DNA from: Scytalidium lignicola
Taxonomy: Eukaryota > Ascomycota > Leotiomycetes
Direction of reading: 5' to 3'
Assembly (NCBI GenBank): GCA_002812745.2
Contig: NCSJ02000083.1
Span: forward strand, 62,001-126,000
Length of the DNA: 64,000 nt
A program made the translations under genes and the position numbers. The notes under the pieces were generated by a model. The model did no database searches. It was not told the DNA's origin and saw only the letters and a list, made by a program, of their open reading frames with translations. This document shows, in pieces, positions 23,931-34,440 of this stretch (positions are counted from its first letter, which is position 1; each line of letters starts with the position of its first letter).

Positions 23931-24183
23931 TGTTGTAGCCTCAGGTATTTGATACACTCACGTGACAAGCCATGGCAAAAGCCATATGAAGTCATAGAGT
24001 CGGAGTCGGGGCAATTATCATACCTGTGAGACATTTTCACATGAAACATACGTTTACAGGTGCGTATATGATATGGGTGTATTTCCCCAGCTGTAGCTGT
24101 TATTAGCTAGTTGTTTTTGATAGTTGAAATTCATACTGTTCGCGTACGTACCAATGATAACAGTAGCCGTAGCCTGTCCAACA
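23931..24183 (+). repeat. 3' LTR of copia element, 253 bases
   Basis: Begins TGTTG and ends CAACA, perfect inverted termini of copia LTRs, and directly follows the polypurine tract. Its last 49 bases recur at 19277-19325. Confidence 0.85.
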
Positions 24184-24983
24184 CGTCGCATTCGCTCCTA
24201 ATAGTATAATTACATAAGTTCTAGCACAACTACCTATCTCACCCTTTAACAGGCTAAGAGCTATTCTGAACATGAATAGAACAATTCAGTTAATATAGAG
24301 GTATACCAATTTTCCTATTGTTAAAATTATCTTCATTTGTTCCAGTAATACTTTAAGATGAAACACGACTACTCATTTTAATGCATTCGGAGAATTGTAT
24401 ATAGTAATAGCGTTTAGTCCTCAGACATCGCTAGGTTGCGTTGTGCTAGAGGTGAATCAGCTTAATAACTTCTGTAGCTGAATATAGGAACTAATATCAC
24501 ATCCTCATTAGATGTTGACTGCGTTAGCTCCTACCAAAGTTGCCACCGATGTACTAATAGTAGTTTGGAACTGTGGAATTATACTACCGATACCACTGAT
24601 GTCCTTAGATGTTTCTGCTGCCTCCTGGGGCAGGTCAGCAACTGGTGAATGCGCTCGTTGGCCTCATTCCTCAAGGAACAACGGTAAGTGCTGTTCTAGT
24701 ATGTTTGAACCAGAAATTTGCGATATATTTTCTCAACTCTTTCTTTTAATCATCTAAATGCTTTTTAATGGTTGTTAGCTGGTAGCGATAAGTACCAAAA
24801 CCTCGAAGACTGCATCTAGTTCTGCGAAGGTCACTCAGTCCCCATAGAATATACATCCGCGTTGCAAAATTAGTGCAGATGAGGGGAGTCGTTAAGGTTG
24901 TGCTTCTCGTCAAGGATGTGTTCGATGGTGCGGTCAATATGAATAGCGTATAAATTTATTTTAGCAGATTCACAGCAACAACA
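24184..24983. other. intergenic between copia element and tRNA-Glu
   Basis: About 800 bases. On the minus strand its first eight bases contain ATG CGA CG, probably the detached start of the SDR gene, so the rest of this stretch may hold the orphaned promoter. No other gene is supported. Confidence 0.4.
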
Positions 24984-25077
24984 TCCGAACTGGTGTATCG
25001 GTAACATATCCGCCTCTCAAGGCTAACTTGAAAGTCTCAGTTCGCGGTTGCGCGGGGTTCGACTCCCCGGTTCGGAA
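24984..25077 (+). tRNA. tRNA-Glu (CTC) with 23-base intron
   Basis: The acceptor stem TCCGAAC pairs with GTTCGGA and the discriminator is A. The D arm is GTGT/ACAT around ATCGGTA; the anticodon loop is CTCTCA plus C after splicing, giving anticodon CTC at 25016-25018. The T arm is CGGGG/CCCCG around TTCGACT. A 23-base intron (25020-25042) interrupts the anticodon loop after position 37, the universal eukaryotic site. The 27-43 pair is a T-T mismatch; the other anticodon stem pairs are intact. The variable loop is four bases, usual for tRNA-Glu. Confidence 0.88.
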
Positions 25078-25097
25078 ACTGAGTTTGGATAATAAAT

Positions 25098-25115
25098 CAA
25101 AATTTTTTGTCATTT
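25098..25115 (+). terminator. RNA polymerase III T-run terminator
   Basis: Runs of six and seven T begin about 20 bases after the tRNA end, as expected for Pol III termination. Confidence 0.5.
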
Positions 25116-25606
25116 TTTTCTCCATTTTTTTCTCTTCAATTACAGAATTGTTTGATACGTTGTCACTTGGCTACTTTAGAAGAACGAAAGGTACGCGCTA
25201 TTATCCAATATCGTAAGCGAGGCGGTAAAGACTTTTTGAATACTGTTTGCAGTGAAGTTCAACGAACACTGAGTAGGATCTTGAGTGGCTACTCCGTGCA
25301 CACTTTTTATAGTACACGTAGACAGAGAGTACAAATCAAGAACGACTTGCAATTCTTTCAATGGTTTCTTGATATCGCCATTTCGATATCTTTTGTGTCG
25401 TCAATAGCCTTTCTTGTGCCGAAGGACACAGCAGGCTCGGCAGGCTGACACATTCTCCTCAGCCAACCGTTCCGGAAGTCACGACTCGTCCCATTCATTT
25501 CGCATCCGTACCCGTGTTCCTTTCCACTTCCGCCTCCGTTCCACCAGGTCCGTTATTCTGCACTATGATTGCACACTAATTAATCTGCCTCTGCCTCTGC
25601 CTAGAA
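25116..25606. other. 5' region of the Zn2Cys6 regulator
   Basis: Promoter and leader of the regulator that starts at 25607. Short open frames here overlap one another and resemble nothing known. The last bases are pyrimidine-rich (CTGCCTCTGCCTCTGCC), common just before fungal starts. Confidence 0.35.
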
Positions 25607-28075
25607 ATGTCCTCTGGCGATGAGCCATCCGTCGAACCGCCGGCAAAACGGCCACGCGCCAAACCCAACCGAGTTCGTCAAGCTTGCGAGCCTTGCCGGT
25701 ATGGATGAAGCAGGTCTAGATATCATGACTTCGAACAAATGCTTACGTACCATTGCATCTTCAGTCGCAAGAAAGCAAAATGTGATGGGGAAAGACCCGC
25801 CTGTTCACTTTGTGCCAGATTGGAGCAGCCATGCCATTATGATGAGCGGAGACCTCATGCTCTTAGGCACACTCCCAGAGTGTCCATTGAGAGTTGTGAT
25901 GTGCACGAAGCTACATCCGATATTCCAATAAGCGATGATAACACGCAAAGATTAGTTAGTGAACTATCTTATTATTTGTTACTGTCATTTCAATAGGACT
26001 TCCATAACTTTAAAGAAGTTACTAACACGCCTCCTAGGAGGACCGATTAAGAACCCTAGAGGCAAGACTGGCAGAGGTTGCAGCTAACCAGGAACGGAGG
26101 AGCTGGACTTCACCAGGGCCAATATCACGCTCTCCAGCATTACGAGACAAAACAATTGAAGTACCGCCAAACCAACTTTGGCTCTCTAATGAGTAAGAGA
26201 TTCCTCTCCAGCATTAAAAGCTAGTCTAATATTAAAAGAACACTGCCTCCATGGGATGTTATTACCGAAACTGCGAGGAACTATCTACTCTACTGCGATT
26301 GTCAACCCCTTCCTCTTTTCCATGCTTCAACGTTCCTGCAGTCGCTCAAGAATCGGAGACCCGAAATTCTCCTCTCAATCCTAGCTTTAGCATTGCGGTT
26401 TAACGAGGGGTTCAACGCACATACCGATATACATCTTCTTAATGGATATACCGAAGACGCTCGCCACATAGTAATGAAAAGTGTGACGGATGGAGATGTC
26501 GGGCTAGCCACTTTACAAGCTCTTTGCCTGCTCAGTTTGGTTGACTTCTCTAGTAAGTCTAATATCAAATCAACAACGTCCTTCATAGGTATTTACTGAT
26601 TTTCGTAAAAGACGGAAATACGCGTCGAGCGAGCATTCATTGTAGTCTAGCAATGAGCCTCGCATATAGTGCAGGTCTTGCGTCGGAGTCTTCCATTCCC
26701 ATCTCCAGGACTCAGCAAGTGGAGCGTAGCCTATGCTTCTGGAGCTTATATATCATCAAGCAGCTTCATGGGCCAGACTTTGGTATTCTTGAATTCCCAG
26801 AAGAAGATAATTTCCCCGCATATCCAGAATCGGCGAGTCCACCCAAGCAGCCTGGTCAGATTGCCGCTACGGTACCAGATGACCAGCCATCTCGACCCGG
26901 ACCGCCTGACGAGGGAATCTTCCTCTATGCAATCGATATGGCCGTGTTGTGGTCAAAAATCACGGCATATGCTAGAAGAAGAGGGAAACCGTCCAAGTTA
27001 CCTCCATGGGCCCCTGATTCTGAATATCAAATTATTATGGCGAAGATAATGGATGCGGAGACGAAAATGCCATCAATCCACCGCTTCAAACCCGCTGAAT
27101 TTTCCAAGAGGACCCCAGAAGGTCTACACACCAACCGGCGTTATTGGGGTCCTTGGCTATTCACGCAGTTCTTATATCACACCAACCTCTGTCTACTAAA
27201 TCATCCTTTACTTCTATCCCTCAGGCTTCGGAATCTCAAGTGTAACATTCCAGAAATATTCATTCAGCACACAGCAGATTTAATTGCTTCTCATTCTAGC
27301 TGGATGATTCACTTCCTCGACATGCTTGAGGCTAAAAACTTCATAGTGACAGACCCATTTCTCGCTCATTGTATGGCTGTTGTGGCTACTATATGTCTCC
27401 AGGAGAGTCTCACGGATGATGATGTGAATTTACGCGAGGAGAAGAGGGCTAGTTTCATGAAGTGTTTAAAGTTCGTTAAGAGTTTTGGGCGGCATTGGCC
27501 TCATGTTGAGAGAATGGTAACTATTCCTGCCACTATCCTGGTCCACAAGCACAAGAAGTAATGCTTCATATTTTCAGGCCGATAAACTTCAGCGACTGGG
27601 TGAAACCGTCTCCCTCAGCCAACCTGTTCAAACTCCTACTCGAAATCTCCTAATTGATCTTGGCCAATTCTGGGAGATCCTTGAGTACTCCACTTCCAGT
27701 GAAACATTCTCCCGCTCGAGTAATCTCTTCGGTCCCTCGCTACACTCCATATCCCAACCGAATCGCAACTGTTATTATACGGAAATGGCTCATACGTCTT
27801 CACTTCCGAAGCCATCCAGAGTTGATGGGCAAGATTTCGCTACACCATCAACGCCCGTTACTGTTTCACGCCAGGACAGCTCAGCAACGGGAGTTACGGA
27901 AGGAGGAAACTCTATTCCGGTTGCTTCATTGTTAGGGGAAGAAAGTAACTTGCAGCCGCCACAATCATTTCTCTTCTCTAATGATGAGTTGGCAGTCCTG
28001 GCGGAAAATCTCTTTCCGCAGCGATTAGCTGAGTTTGATACTGCTGGGGAGTGGTGGAATACAGGGAATTTGTGA
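25607..28075 (+). CDS. Zn2Cys6 fungal transcription factor next to kynurenine genes
   Basis: Nuclear regulator of 717 residues from six exons (25607-25698, 25765-25954, 26038-26192, 26239-26552, 26612-27516, 27578-28075); total 2154 bases, all in frame. A basic start (PPAKRPRAKPNRVR) leads into the zinc cluster CEPCRRKKAKCDGERPACSL then CARLEQPC, split by intron 1. Then comes a short heptad-like coiled coil (QRLEDRLRTLEARLAEV) for dimerisation, and the fungal_trans middle homology region with HCSLAMSLAYSAGLASES and RSLCFWSLYIIKQLHG. The tail is rich in Ser, Thr and Gln. It points toward the indoleamine dioxygenase gene and lies 354 bases from its 3' end. Control of the kynurenine genes is inferred from neighbourhood only. 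Confidence 0.88.
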
Positions 28076-28429
28076 GCCAGATATAGGAGAGTTGTGTCGA
28101 AATGCTTTGTACAGTACGTAAGAGATGGCATAATGAGGTAATGTAAAAGGATTTGGTGGGGAACGAATTAAACTGAACAAGAGTCTCAGTGCCACACTGC
28201 TCGCTAGAAATGCTCGACCATACGGACAGGATACTGAAGAGAGCATTTTAAATTCCTAGCTTCCTTCAAGTAATATTCATCTAAAGTCCTATCTGAAGTC
28301 ATTCAAGCAGTTCTATTACAACTGGAGGATAAATTCCCTAGCAAAACCCAAAACGTCCATCACTCCAGAATTTTCATTTTGAATCCATAGGATTCAGGAT
28401 TTTGAGAAGCCCCTCTATTCACACCTACA
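28076..28429. other. convergent 3' spacer
   Basis: 354 bases between the convergent regulator and dioxygenase genes. Nothing recognised. Confidence 0.4.
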
Positions 28430-29792
28430 CTAAGACTCAACCGTCATCCCGGCGCTAATGGTCTCATCTCTACATTTCTTCAAAAAGGGCATCAACTCAG
28501 TACCGCCTGTGCCTTTCAGATCATCCCTCCCCTTTTCTCTATTTTCCTTCGCAGATGCAATTGCTAGATTTAACCCAGTACCCTTCTCCGGAGACACTTT
28601 CCTCGACGGTGAAATTATGTATCTCGTAACTATCTGGATGTGTATGTCGCGAAACTGTTTCAGTCTAGTGACAGCAAGGTTGTAAGCGTCAAGAAGGGCC
28701 TCCGAGGATGGGTTTGTTTGGACAAATGAACGAATGTTTGATATAGATTCAATCTTCAAGAGGAATTCACGATGAGGCGTGGGCATGTAGTTACGCATAT
28801 CCTGTCAGATTGATCAGTAAGGCATAGAAAGAGATAGACTTGCGCGCTGGCTTTACTGACCTCAAGAAATGTTGTAGCATTAGAATGTTCCACCCCCAGA
28901 ACGATATCAAAGAACTGAATCAACGAACTTTCCGCGTTGCTTCCTCCACTAAATTGCTTCCATTCACCGTTCCCGTCTCCTTCATCATAGAATACGCCCC
29001 TCGGCAACCCTGCGACTGCCATATTCTTGCTGCCGGCTAAAAAAGGACGAATCTGATGGTAGAAGACCTCAGGGCGACATCGCTCGTACATTCTCCCCAA
29101 GATCAGTGAACATTCCGAGATTATATCGGCAAACTTTAAGAGTGAGTGGAGAAGAGTTTGGATGTCGCGCGCTTGGATTGCACGTAAGGCATTTAACATC
29201 AGAGGAATCGTAGCTGCACCGCGTAATTCTATCCCTATGCTTATGAGAAAGAACCAGTCTTCATCCGGAGTTCCGGTGAATGTATGAATGGTAGAGAGTG
29301 TTTCCAGTGGACAGGTTTGAATGTTTTTATCAGTGGCTGTTGTTCGGAAATTCCAGAGATTAAAAGCAGCATAGGTCGCCGTTGAAGGGAGACCAAGATG
29401 CGACGATACTGTAAGCATAGGTACAGTTATTGCTGGCGGAAGGATCTACATATCGTTAGTATTCCTGGAGTCTAAGTAGCATTGGAATATCAGTATACTT
29501 CTGATGGCTGTGAACCGCCCCATATATAAGCCTGGGATAAGTAGGATAAAAGTAAGTATGCCTTTTGCCATTCTGATTCCATATATAAGTGGGATGTGGA
29601 TAATGTGGGTAATTCGTCAACCCTTTTCCTGAGAAGGCCACTTCGGAGCAGCAATGGCAAGTTATGGACAATTAACTCCCATGGCTGATAATAGAGGTTG
29701 CTCAATTCAGTAAGAGGGGGGTTCTCAGGAAGGAACCCATGACGAGAAGACACGCCGTAGTCCGCCAATGAAATATTTATAGGATCCAACAT
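28430..29792 (-). CDS. BNA2: indoleamine 2,3-dioxygenase
   Basis: Haem enzyme that opens the tryptophan ring to N-formylkynurenine, first step of the kynurenine route to NAD, in the cytosol. Three exons (29792-29499, 29445-28861, 28801-28430) sum to 1251 bases, 416 residues. Landmarks: MLDPINISLADYGVSSRHGF, the central GFLP and WEL region, AVAGLPRGVFYDE, SSLIQFFDIVLGVEH, FLEDMRNYMPTPHREFL across intron 2, FRDIHIQIVTRYI with the proximal haem histidine, and GTGGTELMPFLK near the end. Introns are 53 and 59 bases. It is transcribed away from kynureninase with 830 bases between starts. Filamentous fungi often carry several IDO paralogues, so the NAD-biosynthetic versus catabolic role of this copy is open. 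Confidence 0.92.
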
Positions 29793-30622
29793 ATTCTAAT
29801 GGTATAAAGAAGGAATAACGTAGATATAATAAAAGATTATGTGTCCGTCAACTGGAGAGATTTGGTTGGCGTTCGTGGGTATCTTGAAGCTCGACTTTGA
29901 TGCTGCGAGGAAATGAACATAACCAGGATAAGAGATAAAGAAATGAAAGAGGTACGCAGTGTGCTGGTAGTATACCGCTCATTTTTCAGTCTCTATGAAT
30001 CCTGGTCTAGATATGAGAGAAAAATGACCGTGAGATCAATGTATGATGCCAGAAAAACAGGTGGTCGAGCCGGCGGATGCGGATGTGGATGTACAGTACT
30101 CATGGGTACATTAGCACTGGACTCGGAACTGTGGGATTGATAAGGCTTTATCATGTCCAATCTCACACTGAATACGAAGAGGGTCCAGATACTGTAAAAG
30201 GTTAATTATCGTTCATATCCGGAAGCTTTTGAACAAAAGGCGAAATGCAGGAGGCAGGCTGACCTCAGATACATGTACCGGCCGGAGGTAGGCATGGCCG
30301 TACCTCCGTATGAAGCAATCAGTATCCGCTTCCGTCGGTCTCACAGCCTGGGATTTGCTAATTAGCTAATCTACGCCGGACCTGAGGACTACCAACCCGG
30401 CGGAAGCTGATGCGGACCGTTTGCGGGGTACGTCACGACTCAAAGAAACCCGACTATTAAGGAATATAGTAAGCAAAATACAAAAAGAACTGTCAGGTTT
30501 GAGAATATCAAAAATATTGATTTTTCTCTGTACTCTGCATTGTTGTGTTGCTGGCGAATACTGTGCTGCTGCATCCACGTCCTTCATCTTAACCTGATCC
30601 CAGCTCTCAACCACCTAATAAA
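29793..30622. promoter_or_regulatory. shared divergent promoter region, IDO and kynureninase
   Basis: 830 bases separate the two start codons, so both promoters must fit here. The region includes CGG-containing words such as CCGGCGGATGCGG and ACCGGCCGGAGG near 30070 and 30280, and CCGGCGGAAG near 30398. CGG triplets are the usual half-sites of Zn2Cys6 regulators, one of which lies next door. Site use is inference. Confidence 0.5.
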
Positions 30623-32218
30623 ATGGGTTCTCACGCAGCACATGAGACTGGAGCTATGACAAAGCCTTCTTTCCCACAGGAAGCCATAACAAGTGAATAT
30701 GCATGCTCACTAGATACCAAAGATCCTCTGCGATCATTCAGAGACAAATTCATAATTCCTTCCAAAGCTAACATCAAAACGAAGGTGCTAGTGAAGCCAG
30801 GTATGTGTTCCCTCTCACCTTCCTTCTCACTTCCCTACATTTACCACCGTTAAATTACTTCTAAGTGGTTTGTATATGTACAAATCTAACCTCACGAATA
30901 GGATTTTCCAGCCCCGATCCCAGTATTTATTTTTGTGGTAACTCTTTGGGTCTACAACCACGACAAACAGCCTCCTATATCCAAGCCCAGCTCGACACCT
31001 GGGCCACCATCGGCGTTCATGGTCATTTCCGGGATCTTGAAAACTCACCCCTAGTGCAATGGCAAAAATTAGCAGAGCACGCATCAGCACTATGTGCGCC
31101 TTTAGTAGGAGCATCGCCATCCGAAGTAGCTATCATGGGGACTTTAACGACGAATCTACATTTGCTTATGGCCAGCTTCTATACGCCAACCAAGGAGAAG
31201 TACAAGATAATCCTGGATTGGAAGGCATTTCCTAGCGACCACTATGCAATTGAGAGTCAGATTCGGGGTCATGGATTTGAGCCCGAAGAGGCGATGGTTT
31301 TCATTAATCCTGATGATGGCGAGTATGAGATTTCCACGGACAAAATCCTGAAACTTATTGATGACCATGCTGAATCCGCTGCTATGGTACTATTACCTGG
31401 AATCCAATACTATACAGGCCAATTGTTTGATATGAAGACCGTCACCAAGCATGCGCAATCAAAGGGATTGATTGTTGGCTGGGATCTAGCGCACGCGGCA
31501 GGGAACGTGCCGCTAAGTCTGCATGACTGGAATGTGGATTTCGCAGCATGGTGTACATACAAGTATATCAATGCTGGGCCAGGATCCATTGCGGGACTAT
31601 ATATCCATGAGATGCATGGAAAGGTGGAGTATAAGAAGGGAGAAGAGAAGCCAGTATTTAGACATCGGTTGGAGGGATGGTATGGAGGTGATCAGGTTGG
31701 AAGGTTCAATATGGACAACAGTAAGATTTCTTTTTCTCCCTTCAATCACTCAATGATATAATATTTATAAGTCTGACACAAATATTCCAGAATTCAGACC
31801 GTCCCCTGGTGCAAGCGGATACCAAGTCTCCAATCCCTCAGCAATCGACCTTGCCTCCCTCTGTGCCTCCCTCTCTATCTTCAACGAGACATCCATGGCT
31901 AGCCTACGTGAAAAATCAGTTCATATAACCGCATATCTAGAACATCTCCTGCTCAGTATCCCATCATCCGATGAGAGCCCACGTCCATTCCGTATAATCA
32001 CACCTTCTGATCCAAATATGCGAGGTACACAACTAAGCATTCTGCTTAAACCAGGGATTCTGGAGACGTTACAAGAAATGCTGGAGGGGGCGGGCATAGT
32101 GTGTGATAAAAGGAAACCAGATGTAATTCGAGTTGCACCAATGCCGTTCTACAACACTTATGAAGAAGTGTGGAAGTTTGTTGAGGTGTTCAAGGAGGCG
32201 CTGCTGAAGTGTGTGTAA
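30623..32218 (+). CDS. BNA5: kynureninase
   Basis: Pyridoxal-phosphate enzyme that cleaves kynurenine or 3-hydroxykynurenine to (3-hydroxy)anthranilate and alanine. Three exons (30623-30800, 30902-31720, 31791-32218) sum to 1425 bases, 474 residues. Landmarks: [38 protein letters not shown], the aspartate and histidine of [23 protein letters not shown] with the PLP-binding lysine, [15 protein letters not shown] and [17 protein letters not shown] across intron 2. Introns are 101 and 70 bases. It diverges from IDO, forming a two-gene kynurenine unit (steps one and three or four of the pathway; arylformamidase and monooxygenase are not in the window). Confidence 0.94.
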
Positions 32219-32967
32219 AGCACTAATGAATTCGAGTAATGAACTATTGGATCATGGCATATATTTAGAAGGAGGGTGTGGATGAAAACCTTAGAAGCTC
32301 TATTAATGAAGAACAAGGAACAAGACTTGAATTTCAAACTTCTATGATGCATGATGAGTGGTATTAAGCATTTTTCCAAACCAAAACTCCCAAGCCCCAA
32401 ATTATTCCCGCACGGTTCAGTCTTGCATTACCCGAAGCTATAGATCAAGATGTGGGCTTTCATTGTGTCTGATGACTTTGGATGTGTATAATACTAGATC
32501 TACTAAGGGTTTCTTTTCTTAGATACAACTGAAAAACTAGACAAGGCTAGACAGAAGGTGCATCCTCTTAGTAATTCAATTTATAGCTAAGTTAACTATG
32601 TTAGGCATTAATACTTCACTTAAGTACTCAGGCATCTATAATTTCACTATTCTAAATAGATCATCTTTCGACTCTCTAAATATCCTCACAACTTGGTTTG
32701 TTTAGGAATTTTTAAATATTGCGTGCCATAATATTGGAATACTAGCCAGATCTATATGGTACTCTTAGGCTTTATTTGCTGCCTACTCCATACGCAAGCT
32801 GCGTTCTTTAACGGGCTGATAATTTTTGGCTACGAACTCACCTAACACTACTCAGTCTATCTGCAAACCGTCGCCACCACCGACCTTCATAATTGCAAAG
32901 CAGTAACTCAGATTACCTCTCCTTACATGAAAGCAATATCATAGATACCACGAACACTACCAATACC
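32219..32967. other. intergenic
   Basis: About 750 AT-rich bases between kynureninase and the next small gene. Nothing recognised apart from the expected promoter. Confidence 0.35.
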
Positions 32968-33429
32968 ATGGAGACTGTTAACGTCAAGAATACTACCAAT
33001 ACCACGGAAACTACCAATACCCTTACCAAGGCTGAAAAGCAAGCCTGCATTACATTATCGGACCTCTTCCTTGATATCGAATTTTCACCATATCATATTA
33101 ATTACATTGCGATCAAGCTGCATGATCTTAGTATGCCTATAGATCAGCTAAAGGGTATACTCCGCAACGAGATTTTCCCTGTTCTCTATGGAAATAGGCT
33201 CTCTGTTGCGGGTATCTGGGATCACTTCGACGAAGACGATCTTATCGATGAGATTACCAATCGCCGAGCTCACCGTCGGAGTATTTTTCAGATGTTAGGC
33301 AACTTCGCTGTTTGGACGATGTTTTCGGACCTTGTTCAATCTCCCTGGAATCAGGTGAAAGAAAGAATACACGATTTGGAACGACAGGTACCTCTTGAAT
33401 CTCCTCCTCTTAGTAAGTTTGCATGCTAA
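32968..33429 (+). CDS. small DUF7079-like protein
   Basis: Intronless frame of 153 residues. The ATG at 32968 sits in a strong context (ACCATGG); earlier frame is open but without ATG. A low-complexity Asn/Thr start (KNTTNTTETTNT) from an ACTACCAATACC repeat is followed by ALSDLF-like LSDLFLDIEFSPYHINYIA, LKGILRNEIFPVLYGNRLSV and AGIWDHFDEDDLIDEI. This order (LF-LD-EL, E-P-V-L, AG-W-FD) resembles the DUF7079 family found in bacteria and some fungi. Function unknown. Patchy occurrence in fungi would fit transfer, which I cannot test. Intron-free coding agrees with that but proves nothing. Confidence 0.55.
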   Translation: METVNVKNTTNTTETTNTLTKAEKQACITLSDLFLDIEFSPYHINYIAIKLHDLSMPIDQLKGILRNEIFPVLYGNRLSVAGIWDHFDEDDLIDEITNRRAHRRSIFQMLGNFAVWTMFSDLVQSPWNQVKERIHDLERQVPLESPPLSKFAC

Positions 33430-34440
33430 AGTTTTATTTTCGATTTGGAAAGCTCGCTTCTCTACTTTCGCTGTACTGTACGGATGGCTAACATTTAGAA
33501 TAGCATTGCCACAACACACAGAATAATCTAGCACAATGCCAATACAATTCAAAAAAAGCGTCTTCAGTTTAGTTTAGTTTCGTTTCGTTTAGTCACAAGT
33601 GTCTAAACCTTGCCTCTTTCATGGTTGTGTTACTCTTATAACTGTTTCGTCGTTGGGATCTTACCAAGAAGGACATTAAAATGATTGATTATTACTTTTC
33701 CCATCATAAGTTCTCTACTCAAAGGTATCACTAATGATAATGGACAACAGAAAACTGTTAGCCTCATGGTTAGCATCAAGTTAGATCTAGAAGTTAAGGT
33801 TCACTTGACGGCGCGAGTAAGAGGTGATGTTGTTATTGGCTTGTATTGACGGTACACAATACTCGCATGAGCAGCCACCGCAATTCCTATGCTAAAACCC
33901 ATTCCAAAAGCCAAAAGCATCCAAATGACGAAGCCAAAATTCCAAACTCTAATCCTCCTAGACTCCAAATAATAAACTCCCAAAAGTGCATTTCCACAAA
34001 GAACACGAGCTGTGAAAAAATCCAAAATTGCGCACAGAACACGAGCTGCGGCAGACAAAATCCAACCCAAAATCCAAACATTGCATACGAAACACGAGCC
34101 GTAGCTTCAAATCTTTCAATCCAACTATCTAAAACCATCATTTAAAGCCTTCCACCCTCCTTTCTCCGATAACACATTTCCGAATCCACCCCCTCCACTT
34201 TTCCTCGTCCAACTCAGGGTCATTGTCGCTGCCGTTGCTGGACTCCAACTTCGCTAATTCCTCCACTCTACCCATTTCCCAGATCGCTTCCTGCCAGTTC
34301 GTTAATTGACAAGGAAGTACTCGGCTTTTGCCGCCGTTGTCCAGATTTTGCAGTAAGCGCAGAAGGTGTCGTTGTCGTTATTATCGTCGTTGTCACTTTC
34401 TTCTGGACTTTCGGCTTTGGCTGTGGTTCTGGTACTTCCT
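33430..34440. other. intergenic with hydrophobic minus-strand frame
   Basis: About 1 kb. A minus-strand frame at 33801-34070 would encode 89 residues with two hydrophobic stretches (FGFVIWMLLAFGMGFSIGIA). It contains internal repeats and has no recognised homologue, so I do not call it. Short repeats of ACGAGCTG type lie near 34005-34095. Confidence 0.3.

Larger units (their letters stand above)
19277..24183 (+). mobile_element. Ty1/copia LTR retrotransposon, degenerate, 5' LTR truncated
   Basis: About 4.9 kb. The order is LTR remnant, primer-binding site, gag with zinc knuckle, protease, integrase, reverse transcriptase, RNase H, polypurine tract, 3' LTR: protease-integrase-RT-RH is the copia order. 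The reading frame is broken many times by stops. The right LTR runs 23931-24183 and the left keeps only its last 49 bases. A second LTR of full length is absent, so a deletion removed the left LTR start together with adjoining host DNA. The element is not autonomous. Confidence 0.9.

Noticed and set aside
33801..34070. Hydrophobic 89-residue minus frame
   Set aside because: Internal repeats and an AT-biased region can make hydrophobic frames by chance; no homologue recognised.
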